This document shows, piece after piece, positions 22,219-36,326 of a stretch of DNA of 64,000 nucleotides. The translations under genes and the position numbers were made by a program. A model generated the notes under the pieces. The model ran no database searches and was not told where the DNA came from. It worked only from the letters and a program-made list of their open reading frames with translations. How positions within the stretch are numbered: the first letter of the stretch is position 1; every line of letters begins with the position of its first letter. Origin of the DNA: Omphiscola glabra (taxonomy: Eukaryota; Mollusca; Gastropoda; Lymnaeidae); assembly GCA_964017045.1 (NCBI GenBank), contig OZ024802.1, positions 28,358,793 through 28,422,792 of the forward strand, in the 5' to 3' direction.

Positions 22219-22699
22219 CATGACTATATAATAAAATGTAGATGATATTCATAATATCCTATTTAAATACACATGCATACATACATATATACATTCATGC
22301 ATCAATATCTCTGTTCAGGATTTTGTCTTTTATACATATACGTTTTCTTTCCCTGCTAGCCTGTATTTTGTTTAGCACATTAATTTTTTTAATGCCTTTA
22401 ATTTCTGAAGCAGCTACCCCATTAATTTAAGTCCAGGGCCGCCACTGGTTACTATCTTTCCAGACCTTAATGATTATGTGTCAGTGCCTAGTCTGTTTTT
22501 GGCGAGATGGTATGTTTGTCATTGTCTTGCTCACTGTCCGCCCACCAAGGGAGTCTAGGTATGTTATTATGCATGCCCGAGTAGATGTTTGTCTGAAGTT
22601 CTGGAGCTAACTGCGGGTCAGTCTGTTGGCCTGTCAATCGCTCGGGGCGTCTGCATGACTTTGCGTTTGTCTGTTCCTGTGTCATTCTGACCGCCTGCC
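22219..22699. other. Unique sequence with ATAC-rich stretch
   Basis: Includes an acatacatacatatatacat-type microsatellite at 22271-22295. No gene recognised. The following 300 bp are T/G-rich and grade into the next repeat. Confidence 0.5.
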
Positions 22700-23000
22700 T
22701 TTGTCATGTCTGTCTCTATGTCGCTCTGAAAATCTGCCTTTGTATATGTCTGCTTGTGTGTCGCCCTGTCTGTATGCCTGTAACTACAACTAGCGGTCGT
22801 TCCTCGTGTGTCGTCTGTAACTACGACTAGCAGTCGTTCCTCGTGTGTCGCTCTGTCTGTATGCCTGTAACTACGACTGTCGGTCGTTCCTCGTGTGTCG
22901 CTCTGTCTGTATGCCTGTAACTACGACTGGCGGTCGTTCCTCGTGTGTCGCTCTGCCTTTATGCCTGTACCTACGACTAGCTGTCGTTTCTCGTGTTTTC
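22700..23000. repeat. 50-bp minisatellite, ~5 copies
   Basis: The word atgcctgtaactac occurs at 22774, 22861, 22911 and (variant) 22961. The spacing is 50 bp, except the first interval of 87 bp, which fits one full plus one copy shortened by 13 bp. The core is cggtcgttcctcgtgtgtcg. Diverged copies extend upstream to about 22700. Confidence 0.85.
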
Positions 23001-23194
23001 GAGTAAAGCAGTGTATCAAGCGCTCTCTTTGAAAACATCCAGGGATTTGAAAATTCACTGAAATATTCATTGTATCCAGAATTATCTATAGCGAATCTAT
23101 TGCACATAGTTCCAACTCTGCAAAATCCACTCTTGCAAGTTCCCTTCTTGGTGTTATCCAGCGTATTCTATTCCATCATTGGAAATATCCAGTA

Positions 23195-23640
23195 TATCTA
23201 GTCTCTCTATAATTGTATCCAGTCTCTCTAGTCTCTCTATAATTGTATAAAGTATCTCTAGTCTCTCTATAATTGTATCCAGTATCTCGTCTCTCTATAA
23301 TTGTATCCAGTATATCTAGTCTATCTATTATTGTATCTAGTATCTCCAGTCTCTCTATAATTGTATCCAGTATCTCTAGTCTCTCTATAATTGTATCCAG
23401 TATCTCGTCTCTCTATAATTGTATCCAGTAGCTCTAGTCTCTCTATTATTGTATCTAGTATGTCCAGTCTCTCTATAATTGTATCCAGTATCTCTAGTCT
23501 CTCTATAATTGTATCCAGTATCTCGTCTCTCTATAATTGTATCCAGTATATATAGTCTCTCTATTATTGTATCTAGTATCTCCATTCTCTCTATAATTGT
23601 ATCCAGTATCTCTAGTCTCTCTATAATTGGATCCATTATT
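23195..23640. repeat. 30-bp minisatellite, ~15 copies
   Basis: Unit ctctataattgtatccagta then tctctagtct, 30 bp, with a recurrent 27-bp variant (tatctcgtct). The 27- and 30-bp copies recur in a repeated order: the block around 23281-23460 is copied at about 23405-23580. This indicates higher-order duplication. Confidence 0.92.
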
Positions 23641-23689
23641 TCATCTTTGTCTATCGCCAGTTATAAAAACCTACCGCATCTAAAAATAC

Positions 23690-24412
23690 CCCCTCCTTCT
23701 CCCCTCCACCCTCACCTACCCCTTCACTTCCCACCCCTTCCCTCCACGCTTCGACCCTCAGTTCCACCCTTCTTCCCCTTCCCTCCTCTTACATTCCTTC
23801 TCATCCAACTTTACCTCCCACTCCACCCTCAAATCCTCTACACACTTACATCAGCCTCCCCTCGACCGTACTCCCCTTCCCCTCCAACCTTATATCCCTT
23901 TCCCTCAACCCTTACCTCCTCCGATATCTATACCTCCCCTGCCGTCCTCACATTTCTTACGTCCTCCTCCCATTCCCTCCGGTCCTCCTCCCATCCCCTC
24001 CCGTCATCCTCCCATTCTCTTCCCACTCCCTCCCCTCCCACTATCTCCTCTCACCTTCACCTCCCCTCAATCTAACTTACCGTTCCTTCCACCCTTACCT
24101 CCCACCCCCTTCACCCTTACCTCCCTTCCACCACTATGTCGTGCTACCCTCCACCCTCATCTCCTCTTTCCTCCCCTCTTATCTCATCCATCCTTATCTT
24201 TCTCTCCCCCTCCCCTCCACCGCATATTCCTTTCCCGCCATCTTCACTAATCAACACATCATATTACCCTCTCCTATTCACTTACCTTTCTGTCTCCTCC
24301 GTCCCCTCCTCTCTTATCCCCCTTCCATCTCATTCGACCCTTTCCCCTCCCCCCGCCTCCCCATCCGTCTCCCTCATCCACATCCCCCCCACACCATCCT
24401 ACATGCCTTGAT
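23690..24412. repeat. G-poor C/T-rich tract (~720 bp)
   Basis: Plus strand is dominated by C and T with some A and very few G. Degenerate words such as cctcccctccaccctcacct and ttcacccttacctccc recur, so it is probably a decayed pyrimidine-rich repeat. Frames across it give Ser/Pro/Leu-rich low-complexity peptides of up to 188 residues, not credible as genes. Confidence 0.75.
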
Positions 24413-25519
24413 GTCTCGCGCCGTCCGAGGGCAGACACTTGTGAAATTACAGCTCACCATCAGGGCGCACGCATTTCACTGAAGAAATCTCCTTTCAGCA
24501 AACCACCGTCTTTATTAAGGGCCACCCCCTTGAGGAGCCCTCTGAAGTATCCGTCGGGCCGGGGCTGGTCGCTGGATGGGTGCTCCAGACATTGTTTTCT
24601 AGTCATCTCCTGTTTCCTGTTATTGTTTGAGATTTCCTTCTAGGAAAGGGGTCCCCCCCTTCCCCCTACTAACAGTTGATCCGGAAGTAGTGTTCGATTT
24701 AATGGACTCGTTACGGAAACAGGCAGAGCTTAAAAGGTTATTGTCCACAGAGCTTAAAGGATTATTGTCCATGCGAGCAGAAGATTTCGCTATAAGATTA
24801 AATTCCGAATAAAAAATGTAAGGTCAAAACGTTCCGAGTGAATTATTCCAAAGAAAATAGATCAATTTGTATCACTCTATGTCTTTGTTATAATTATATG
24901 TTTACTTGCTGTAACGCCCGTTCATTACTACCGGGGGGGGGGGTAGATCTCATTTAACTAACGTGTGGAAATTATGAGGCCTTAGTCAAAAGCGCCAAAA
25001 ATCAGCGGCAGGCGCCATTTAAAAAAAAAAAATTGGGGAGCCAAATTTATTTTTTCAAGAACCGTGTTTTTCGGAGCCAAAACCGATTTGTTGGCGACTG
25101 GTCGAGCCGCACTCAGGTCGCTAAAGAGCCGCGATTTTCCGACCACAATCCTCTTAAATATTTACAAGGCTGGAAGTTAAGCTTTGAGAGGCCACCTTTC
25201 TTTGACCCTTTCAGTGGGTTTTCTTCCTGTTCAGAAGCGATACATTTTACGTGTTTTTCCTTTGGCATCTGGGTTGATATTATCTCTAGCATGTCCTTTC
25301 TTGGTGGTTGGGGGGGGGGCGGCTGTCAAGGGACTTTCTGAAATATAATTACGAAACATTTATTCATTTCAGCCAGTTACCTTTTTTTTTTTAAGGATGC
25401 AAAAAAAGTACCAGATGCTGGGCATTTTATTTTGCGCGCCTATTGTGAACAGCGCTACTCGATGAAATTGCGCAACCGCACCGAACATTTCAGTCTCATG
25501 TATAACGATTACGTTAGAT
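24413..25519. other. Unique sequence, no gene seen
   Basis: Mixed composition. The 24420-24620 part is GC-richer and free of repeats. G10 at 24930 and A12 at 25020. Frames of 61 and 102 codons on plus contain no known motif. Confidence 0.5.
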
Positions 25520-25590
25520 CAGTGGTTTTCAAACTGTTTTCGGTCACCGCCAGCTTGGCACGAAAAACTGACCCCTAGCGCCCCCACCCT
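25520..25590 (+). mobile_element. Truncated hAT-like 5' end
   Basis: Reads cagtggttttcaaactgttt followed by cggtcaccgccagcttggcac and agcgcccccacc. The cagtggttttcaaact start is a common hAT terminal sequence. No matching 3' terminus appears before the 33-bp satellite begins at 25942, so the element is either truncated or its other end is lost. Confidence 0.4.
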
Positions 25591-25941
25591 TTCCCAGCCG
25601 TGTTACTGAAAAAAAAGAAGAAGAAATTAGAATAGAAGTTCGCACGACTAAGCAACGAAGAGGAAAAATACAAGAAATTTTAAAATGTAATGAAAGCGTT
25701 ATATCAAATTGATCTTTTAATTAAAATAGAATAAAGAATTATTTTTTTTACTTAAATTAATTCTTTCATAAAAATTCATCAACTTGATCCATTAAGACCA
25801 CAGCTTTTGTAAAGGTGGCCACTTACTTACAGTCGCTTACTTCTACATCGCTCAGCTATTTACAAGTAAAATATCACTTCAATTAACAAAATTGCCGTCT
25901 GTAAATAGAGTGGCTTCGCGTTTCAAAGAAAATGTGTTAGC
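25591..25941. other. A/T-rich spacer before the large satellite
   Basis: No gene or repeat recognised. It may include the remaining body of the hAT-like fragment upstream. Confidence 0.4.
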
Positions 25942-26243
25942 AGCAGATAATGTCCATCAACATATGAAGTGGCCTGCTGATTATGTCGATCAACATGTGA
26001 AGTGGCCTGCTGATTATGTCGATCAACATGTGAAGGGGCCTGCTGATTATGTCGATCAACATATGAAGTGGCCTGCTGATTATGTCGATCAACATATGAA
26101 GTGGCCTGCTGATTATGTCGATCAACATATGAAGTGGCCTGCTGATTATGTCCATCAACATGTGAAGTGGCCTGCTGATTATGTCCATCAACATGTGAAG
26201 TGGCCTGCTGATTGTGTCCATCAACATGTGAAGTGGCCTGCTG

Positions 26244-29200
26244 ATTATGTCCATCAACATATGAAGTGGCCTGCTTATTATGTCCATCAAAATAATGAGT
26301 GGCCTGCTGATTATGTCGATCAACATGTGAAGTGGCCTGCTGATTATGTCGATCAACATATGAAGTGGCCTGCTGATTATGTCCATCAACATATGAAGTG
26401 GCCTGCTTATTATGTCCATCAACATATGGAGTGGCTTGCTGATTATGTCGATCAACATGTGAAGTGGCCTGCTGATTATGTACCTCAAAATATGAAGTGG
26501 CCTCCTGATTTTATGTCAATCAACATATGAACTGACCTGCTGATTATATCGATCAACATGTGAAGTGGCCTGCTGATTATGTCCATCAAAATAATGAGTG
26601 GCCTGCTGATTATGTCGATCAACATGTGAAGTGGCCTGCTGATTATGTCGATCAACATATGAAGGGGCCTGCTGATTATGTCGATCAACATGTGAAGTGG
26701 CCTGCTGATTATGTCGATCAACATATGAAGTGGCCTGCTGATTATGTCGATCAACATATGAAGTGGCCTGCTGATTATGTCGATCAACATATGAAGGGGC
26801 CTGCTGATTATGTCGATCAACATATGAAGTGGCCTGCTGATTATGTCGATCAACATATGAAGTGGCCTGCTGATTATGTCGATCAACATATGAAGTGGCC
26901 TGCTGATTATGTCCATCAACATGTGAAGTGGCCTGCTGATTATGTCCATCAACATGTGAAGTGGCATGCTGATTGTGTCCATCAACATGTGAAGTGGCCT
27001 GCTGATTATGTCCATCAACATATGAAGTGGCCTGCTTATTATGTCCATCAAAATTTTGAGTGGCCTGCTGATTATGTCGATCAACATGTGAAGTGGCCTG
27101 CTGATTATGTCGATCAACATATGAAGTGGCCTGCTGATTATGTCCATCAACATATGAAGTGGCCTGCTTATTATGTCCATCAACATATGGAGTGGCTTGC
27201 TGATTATGTCGATCAACATGTGAAGTGGCCTGCTGATTATGTACCTCAAAATATGAAGTGGCCTCCTGATTTTATGTCAATCAACATATGAACTGACCTG
27301 CTGATTATATCGATCAACATGTGAAGTGGCCTGCTGATTATGTCCATCAAAATAATGAGTGGCCTGCTGATTATGTCGATCAACATGTGAAGTGGCCTGC
27401 TGATTATGTCGATCAACATATGAAGGGGCCTGCTGATTATGTCGATCAACATGTGAAGTGGCCTGCTGATTATGTCGATCAACATATGAAGTGGCCTGCT
27501 GATTATGTCGATCAACATATGAAGTGGCCTGCTGATTATGTCGATCAACATATGAAGGGGCCTGCTGATTATGTCGATCAACATATGAAGTGGCCTGCTG
27601 ATTATGTCGATCAACATATGAAGTGGCCTGCTGATTATGTCGATCAACATATGAAGTGGCCTGCTGATTATGTCCATCAACATGTGAAGTGGCCTGCTGA
27701 TTATGTCCATCAACATGTGAAGTGGCCTGCTGATTATGTCGATCAACATGTGAAGTGGCCTGCTGATTATGTCCATCAACATGTGAAGTGGCCTGCTGAT
27801 TGTGTCCATCAACATGTGAAGTGGCCTGCTGATTATGTCCATCAACATATGAAGTGGCCTGCTTATTATGTCCATCAACATATGGAGTGGCTTGCTGATT
27901 ATGTCGATCAACATGTGAAGTGGCCTGCTGATTATGTACCTCAAAATATGAAGTGGCCTCCTGATTTTATGTCAATCAACATATGAACTGACCTGCTGAT
28001 TATGTCCATCAAAATAATGAGTGGCCTGCTGATTATGTCGATCAACATGTGAAGTGGCCTGCAGATTATGTCGATCAACATATGAAGTGGCCTGCTGATT
28101 GTGTCCATCAACATGTGAAGTGGCCTGCTGATTATGTCCATCAACATATGAAGTGGCCTGCTTATTATGTCCATCAACATATGGAGTGGCTTGCTGATTA
28201 TGTCGATCAACATGTGAAGTGGCCTGCTGATTATGTACCTCAAAATATGAAGTGGCCTCCTGATTTTATGTCAATCAACATATGAACTGACCTGCTGATT
28301 ATATCGATCAACATGTGAAGTGGCCTGCTGATTATGTCCATCAAAATAATGAGTGGCCTGCTGATTATGTCGATCAACATGTGAAGGGGCCTGCTGATTA
28401 TGTCGATCAACATGTGAAGTGGCCTGCTGATTATGTCGATCAACATATGAAGTGGCTGCTGATTATGTATCTCAAAATATGAAGTGGCCTCCTGATTTTA
28501 TGTCAATCAACATATGAACTGACCTGCTGATTATGTCCATCAAAATAATGAGTGGCCTGCTGATTATGTCGATCAACATGTGAAGTGGCCTGCAGATTAT
28601 GTCGATCAACATATGAAGTGGCCTGCTGATTGTGTCCATCAACATGTGAAGTGGCCTGCTGATTATGTCCATCAACATATGAAGTGGCCTGCTTATTATG
28701 TCCATCAACATATGGAGTGGCTTGCTGATTATGTCGATCAACATGTGAAGTGGCCTGCTGATTATGTACCTCAAAATATGAAGTGGCCTCCTGATTTTAT
28801 GTCAATCAACATATGAACTGACCTGCTGATTATATCGATCAACATGTGAAGTGGCCTGCTGATTATGTCCATCAAAATAATGAGTGGCCTGCTGATTATG
28901 TCGATCAACATGTGAAGGGGCCTGCTGATTATGTCGATCAACATGTGAAGTGGCCTGCTGATTATGTCGATCAACATATGAAGTGGCTGCTGATTATGTC
29001 GATCAACATGTGAAGTGGCCTGCTGATTATGTACCTCAAAATATGAAGTGGCCTGCTTATTATGTCCATCAACATATGGAGTGGCCTGCTGATTATGTCG
29101 ATCAACATGCGAAGTGGCCTGCTGATTATGCAACTCAAAATATGAAGTGGCCTGCTTATTATGTCCATCAACATATGAAGTGGCCTGCTGATTATGTCGA

Positions 29201-30183
29201 TCAACATGTGAAGTGGCCTGCTGATTATGTACCTCAAAATATGAAGTGGCCTCCTGATTTTATGTCAATCAACATATGAACTGACCTGCTGATTATATCG
29301 ATCAACATGTGAAGTGGCCTGCTGATTATGTCCATCAAAATAATGAGTGGCCTGCTGATTATGTCGATCAACATGTGAAGGGGCCTGCTGATTATGTCGA
29401 TCAACATGTGAAGTGGCCTGCTGATTATGTCGATCAACATATGAAGTGGCTGCTGATTATGTCGATCAACATGTGAAGTGGCCTGCTGATTATGTACCTC
29501 AAAATATGAAGTGGCCTGCTTATTATGTCCATCAACATATGAAGTGGCCTGCTGATTATGACAATCAACATATGAAGTGGCCTGCTGATTATGTCGATCA
29601 ACATATGAAGTGGCCTGCTGATTATGTCCATCAACATATGAAGTGGCCTGCTTATTATGTCCATCAACATATGGAGTGGCTTGCTGATTATGTCGATCAA
29701 CATGTGAAGTGGCCTGCTGATTATATACCTCAAAATATGAAGTGGCCTCCTGATTTTATGTCAATCAACATATGAACTGACCTGCTGATTATATCGATCA
29801 ACATGTGAAGTGGCCTGCTGATTATGTCCATCAAAATAATGAGTGGCCTGCTGATTATGTCGATCAACATATGAAGTGGCCTGCTGATTATGTCCATCAA
29901 CATGTGAAGTGGCCTGCTGATTATGTCCATCAACATGTGAAGTGGCCTGCTGATTATGTCGATCAACATGTGAAGTGGCCTGCTGATTATGTCCATCAAC
30001 ATGTGAAGTGGCCTGCTGATTATGTCCATCAACATGTGAAGTGGCCTGCTGATTATGCACCTCAAAATATGAAGTGGCCTGCTTATTATGTCCATCAACA
30101 TGTGAAGTGGCCTGTTGATTATGTCCATCAACATAATGAGTGGCCTGCTGATTATGTCCATCAACATATGAAGTGGCCTGCTT
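26244..30183. repeat. 3,940-bp higher-order unit, copy 1
   Basis: Within the 33-bp satellite the order of block lengths 761, 695, 299, 232, 299, 463, 496, 695 (sum 3,940) from 26530 to 30470 is repeated immediately afterwards. The translated blocks I compared are identical, including one-base deletions (gtggctgctg at about 28449, 28983 and 29449). Confidence 0.9.
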
Positions 30184-33100
30184 ATTATGTCCATCAACAT
30201 ATGAAGTGGCCTGCTTATTATGTCCATCAAAATAATGAGTGGCCTGCTGATTATGTCGATCAACATGTGAAGTGGCCTGCTGATTATGTCGATCAACATA
30301 TGAAGTGGCCTGCTGATTATGTCCATCAACATATGAAGTGGCCTGCTTATTATGTCCATCAACATATGGAGTGGCTTGCTGATTATGTCGATCAACATGT
30401 GAAGTGGCCTGCTGATTATGTACCTCAAAATATGAAGTGGCCTCCTGATTTTATGTCAATCAACATATGAACTGACCTGCTGATTATATCGATCAACATG
30501 TGAAGTGGCCTGCTGATTATGTCCATCAAAATAATGAGTGGCCTGCTGATTATGTCGATCAACATGTGAAGTGGCCTGCTGATTATGTCGATCAACATAT
30601 GAAGGGGCCTGCTGATTATGTCGATCAACATGTGAAGTGGCCTGCTGATTATGTCGATCAACATATGAAGTGGCCTGCTGATTATGTCGATCAACATATG
30701 AAGTGGCCTGCTGATTATGTCGATCAACATATGAAGGGGCCTGCTGATTATGTCGATCAACATATGAAGTGGCCTGCTGATTATGTCGATCAACATATGA
30801 AGTGGCCTGCTGATTATGTCGATCAACATATGAAGTGGCCTGCTGATTATGTCCATCAACATGTGAAGTGGCCTGCTGATTATGTCCATCAACATGTGAA
30901 GTGGCATGCTGATTGTGTCCATCAACATGTGAAGTGGCCTGCTGATTATGTCCATCAACATATGAAGTGGCCTGCTTATTATGTCCATCAAAATTTTGAG
31001 TGGCCTGCTGATTATGTCGATCAACATGTGAAGTGGCCTGCTGATTATGTCGATCAACATATGAAGTGGCCTGCTGATTATGTCCATCAACATATGAAGT
31101 GGCCTGCTTATTATGTCCATCAACATATGGAGTGGCTTGCTGATTATGTCGATCAACATGTGAAGTGGCCTGCTGATTATGTACCTCAAAATATGAAGTG
31201 GCCTCCTGATTTTATGTCAATCAACATATGAACTGACCTGCTGATTATATCGATCAACATGTGAAGTGGCCTGCTGATTATGTCCATCAAAATAATGAGT
31301 GGCCTGCTGATTATGTCGATCAACATGTGAAGTGGCCTGCTGATTATGTCGATCAACATATGAAGGGGCCTGCTGATTATGTCGATCAACATGTGAAGTG
31401 GCCTGCTGATTATGTCGATCAACATATGAAGTGGCCTGCTGATTATGTCGATCAACATATGAAGTGGCCTGCTGATTATGTCGATCAACATATGAAGGGG
31501 CCTGCTGATTATGTCGATCAACATATGAAGTGGCCTGCTGATTATGTCGATCAACATATGAAGTGGCCTGCTGATTATGTCGATCAACATATGAAGTGGC
31601 CTGCTGATTATGTCCATCAACATGTGAAGTGGCCTGCTGATTATGTCCATCAACATGTGAAGTGGCCTGCTGATTATGTCGATCAACATGTGAAGTGGCC
31701 TGCTGATTATGTCCATCAACATGTGAAGTGGCCTGCTGATTGTGTCCATCAACATGTGAAGTGGCCTGCTGATTATGTCCATCAACATATGAAGTGGCCT
31801 GCTTATTATGTCCATCAACATATGGAGTGGCTTGCTGATTATGTCGATCAACATGTGAAGTGGCCTGCTGATTATGTACCTCAAAATATGAAGTGGCCTC
31901 CTGATTTTATGTCAATCAACATATGAACTGACCTGCTGATTATGTCCATCAAAATAATGAGTGGCCTGCTGATTATGTCGATCAACATGTGAAGTGGCCT
32001 GCAGATTATGTCGATCAACATATGAAGTGGCCTGCTGATTGTGTCCATCAACATGTGAAGTGGCCTGCTGATTATGTCCATCAACATATGAAGTGGCCTG
32101 CTTATTATGTCCATCAACATATGGAGTGGCTTGCTGATTATGTCGATCAACATGTGAAGTGGCCTGCTGATTATGTACCTCAAAATATGAAGTGGCCTCC
32201 TGATTTTATGTCAATCAACATATGAACTGACCTGCTGATTATATCGATCAACATGTGAAGTGGCCTGCTGATTATGTCCATCAAAATAATGAGTGGCCTG
32301 CTGATTATGTCGATCAACATGTGAAGGGGCCTGCTGATTATGTCGATCAACATGTGAAGTGGCCTGCTGATTATGTCGATCAACATATGAAGTGGCTGCT
32401 GATTATGTATCTCAAAATATGAAGTGGCCTCCTGATTTTATGTCAATCAACATATGAACTGACCTGCTGATTATGTCCATCAAAATAATGAGTGGCCTGC
32501 TGATTATGTCGATCAACATGTGAAGTGGCCTGCAGATTATGTCGATCAACATATGAAGTGGCCTGCTGATTGTGTCCATCAACATGTGAAGTGGCCTGCT
32601 GATTATGTCCATCAACATATGAAGTGGCCTGCTTATTATGTCCATCAACATATGGAGTGGCTTGCTGATTATGTCGATCAACATGTGAAGTGGCCTGCTG
32701 ATTATGTACCTCAAAATATGAAGTGGCCTCCTGATTTTATGTCAATCAACATATGAACTGACCTGCTGATTATATCGATCAACATGTGAAGTGGCCTGCT
32801 GATTATGTCCATCAAAATAATGAGTGGCCTGCTGATTATGTCGATCAACATGTGAAGGGGCCTGCTGATTATGTCGATCAACATGTGAAGTGGCCTGCTG
32901 ATTATGTCGATCAACATATGAAGTGGCTGCTGATTATGTCGATCAACATGTGAAGTGGCCTGCTGATTATGTACCTCAAAATATGAAGTGGCCTGCTTAT
33001 TATGTCCATCAACATATGGAGTGGCCTGCTGATTATGTCGATCAACATGCGAAGTGGCCTGCTGATTATGCAACTCAAAATATGAAGTGGCCTGCTTATT

Positions 33101-34096
33101 ATGTCCATCAACATATGAAGTGGCCTGCTGATTATGTCGATCAACATGTGAAGTGGCCTGCTGATTATGTACCTCAAAATATGAAGTGGCCTCCTGATTT
33201 TATGTCAATCAACATATGAACTGACCTGCTGATTATATCGATCAACATGTGAAGTGGCCTGCTGATTATGTCCATCAAAATAATGAGTGGCCTGCTGATT
33301 ATGTCGATCAACATGTGAAGGGGCCTGCTGATTATGTCGATCAACATGTGAAGTGGCCTGCTGATTATGTCGATCAACATATGAAGTGGCTGCTGATTAT
33401 GTCGATCAACATGTGAAGTGGCCTGCTGATTATGTACCTCAAAATATGAAGTGGCCTGCTTATTATGTCCATCAACATATGAAGTGGCCTGCTGATTATG
33501 ACAATCAACATATGAAGTGGCCTGCTGATTATGTCGATCAACATATGAAGTGGCCTGCTGATTATGTCCATCAACATATGAAGTGGCCTGCTTATTATGT
33601 CCATCAACATATGGAGTGGCTTGCTGATTATGTCGATCAACATGTGAAGTGGCCTGCTGATTATATACCTCAAAATATGAAGTGGCCTCCTGATTTTATG
33701 TCAATCAACATATGAACTGACCTGCTGATTATATCGATCAACATGTGAAGTGGCCTGCTGATTATGTCCATCAAAATAATGAGTGGCCTGCTGATTATGT
33801 CGATCAACATATGAAGTGGCCTGCTGATTATGTCCATCAACATGTGAAGTGGCCTGCTGATTATGTCCATCAACATGTGAAGTGGCCTGCTGATTATGTC
33901 GATCAACATGTGAAGTGGCCTGCTGATTATGTCCATCAACATGTGAAGTGGCCTGCTGATTATGTCCATCAACATGTGAAGTGGCCTGCTGATTATGCAC
34001 CTCAAAATATGAAGTGGCCTGCTTATTATGTCCATCAACATGTGAAGTGGCCTGTTGATTATGTCCATCAACATAATGAGTGGCCTGCTGATTATG
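30184..34096. repeat. 3,940-bp higher-order unit, copy 2
   Basis: Offset from copy 1 is exactly 3,940 at every landmark compared. Identity breaks at about 34097, where copy 2 has attatgttgatc and copy 1 has attatgtccatc at 30157. The left limit is about 30184 (cttattatg versus ctgattatg at 26243). Confidence 0.9.
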
Positions 34097-34773
34097 TTGA
34101 TCAACATGTGAAGTGGCCTGCTGATTATGTCGATCAACATGTGAAGTGGCCTGCTGATTATGTCGATCAACATATGAAGTGGCCTGCTGATTATGTCGAT
34201 CAACATATGAAGTGGCCTGCTGATTATGTCGATCAACATGTGAAGGGGCCTGCTGATTATGTCGATCAACATGTGAAGTGGCCTGCTGATTATGTCGATG
34301 AACATATGAAGTAACCTGCTGATTATGTCGATCAACATTTGAAGTGGCCTGCTGATTATGTCGATCAACATATGAAGTGGCCTGCTGATTATGTCGATCA
34401 ACATATGAAGTGGCCTGCTGATTATGTCCATCAACATGTGAAGTGGCCTGCTGATTATGTCGATCAACATGTGAAGTGGCCTGCTGATTATGTCCATCAA
34501 CATGTGAAATGGCCTTCTGATTATGTCGATCAACATATGAAGTTGCCTGCTGATTATGTCCATCAACATGTGAAGTGGCCTGCTGATTGTGTCCATCAAC
34601 ATGTGAAGTGGCCTGCTGATTATGTCCATCAACATATGAAGTGGCCTGCTTATTATGTCCATCAACATATGGAGTGGCTTGCTGATTATTTCGATCAACA
34701 TGTGAAGTGGCCTGTTGATTATGTACCTCAAAATATGAAGTGGCCTCCTGATTTTATGTCAATCAACATATGA

Positions 34774-36326
34774 ACTGACCTGCTGATCATGTCCATCAAA
34801 ATAATGAGTGGCCTGCTGATTATGTCGATCAACATATGAAGTGGCCTGCTGATTATGTCGATCAACATATGAAGTGGCCTGCTGATTATGTCGATCAACA
34901 TATGAAGGGGCCTGCTGATTATGTCGATCAACATATGAAGTGGCCTGCTGATTATGTCGATCAACATATGAAGTGGCCTGCTGATTATGTCGATCAACAT
35001 ATGAAGTGGCCTGCTGATTATGTCCATCAACATGTGAAGTGGCCTGCTGATTATGTCCATCAACATGTGAAGTGGCCTGCTGATTATGTCGATCAACATG
35101 TGAAGTGGCCTGCTGATTATGTCCATCAACATGTGAAGTGGCCTTCTGATTATGTCGATCAACATATGAAGTTGCCTGCTGATTATGTCCATCAACATGT
35201 GAAGTGGCCTGCTGATTGTGTCCATCAACATGTGAAGTGGCCTGCTGATTATGTCCATCAACATATGAAGTGGCCTGCTTATTATGTCCATCAACATATG
35301 GAGTGGCTTGCTGATTATGTCGATCAACATGTGAAGTGGCCTGCTGATTATGTCGATCAACATGTGAAGTGGCCTGCTGATTATGTCGATCAACATATGA
35401 AGTGGCCTGCTGATTATGTCGATCAACATGTAAAGTGGCCTGCTGATTATGTCCATCAACATATGAAGTGGCCTGCTGATTATGACAATCAACATATGAA
35501 GTGGCCTGCTGATTATGTCGATCAACATATGAAGTGGCCTGCTGATTATGTCCATCAACATATGAAGTGGCCTGCTGATTATGTCGATCAACATATGAAG
35601 TGGCCTGCTGATTATGTCCATCAACATGTGAAGTGGCCTGCTGATTATGTCCATCAACATGTGAAGTGGCCTGCTGATTATGTCGATCAACATGTGAAGT
35701 GGCCTGCTGATTATGTCCATCAACATGTGAAGTGGCCTGCTGATTATGTCCATCAACATGTGAAGTGGCCTGCTGATTATGCACCTCAAAATATGAAGTG
35801 GCCTGCTTATTATGTCCATCAACATGTGAAGTGGCCTGTTGATTATGTCCATCAACATAATGAGTGGCCTGCTGATTATGTCGATCAACATGTGAAGTGG
35901 CCTGCTGATTATGTCGATCAACATGTGAAGTGGCCTGCTGATTATGTCGATCAACATATGAAGTGGCCTGCTGATTATGTCGATCAACATATGAAGTGGC
36001 CTGCTGATTATGTCGATCAACATGTGAAGGGGCCTGCTGATTATGTCCATCAACATGTGAAATGGCCTTCTGATTATGTCGATCAACATATGAAGTTGCC
36101 TGCTGATTATGTCCATCAACATGTGAAGTGGCCTGCTGATTGTGTCCATCAACATGTGAAGTGGCCTGCTGATTATGTCCATCAACATATGAAGTGGCCT
36201 GCTTATTATGTCCATCAACATATGGAGTGGCTTGCTGATTATTTCGATCAACATGTGAAGTGGCCTGTTGATTATGTACCTCAAAATATGAAGTGGCCTC
36301 CTGATTTTATGTCAATCAACATATGA
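34774..36326. repeat. ~1.55 kb higher-order unit, copy 1
   Basis: Starts ctgacctgctgatcatgtcc and ends at the diagnostic stop-bearing copy at 36326. Its successor from 36327 begins ctgacctgctgatcatgccc and follows the same order of variants. It contains an internal run also seen at 33998 (tatgcacctcaaaatatgaa). Confidence 0.8.
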
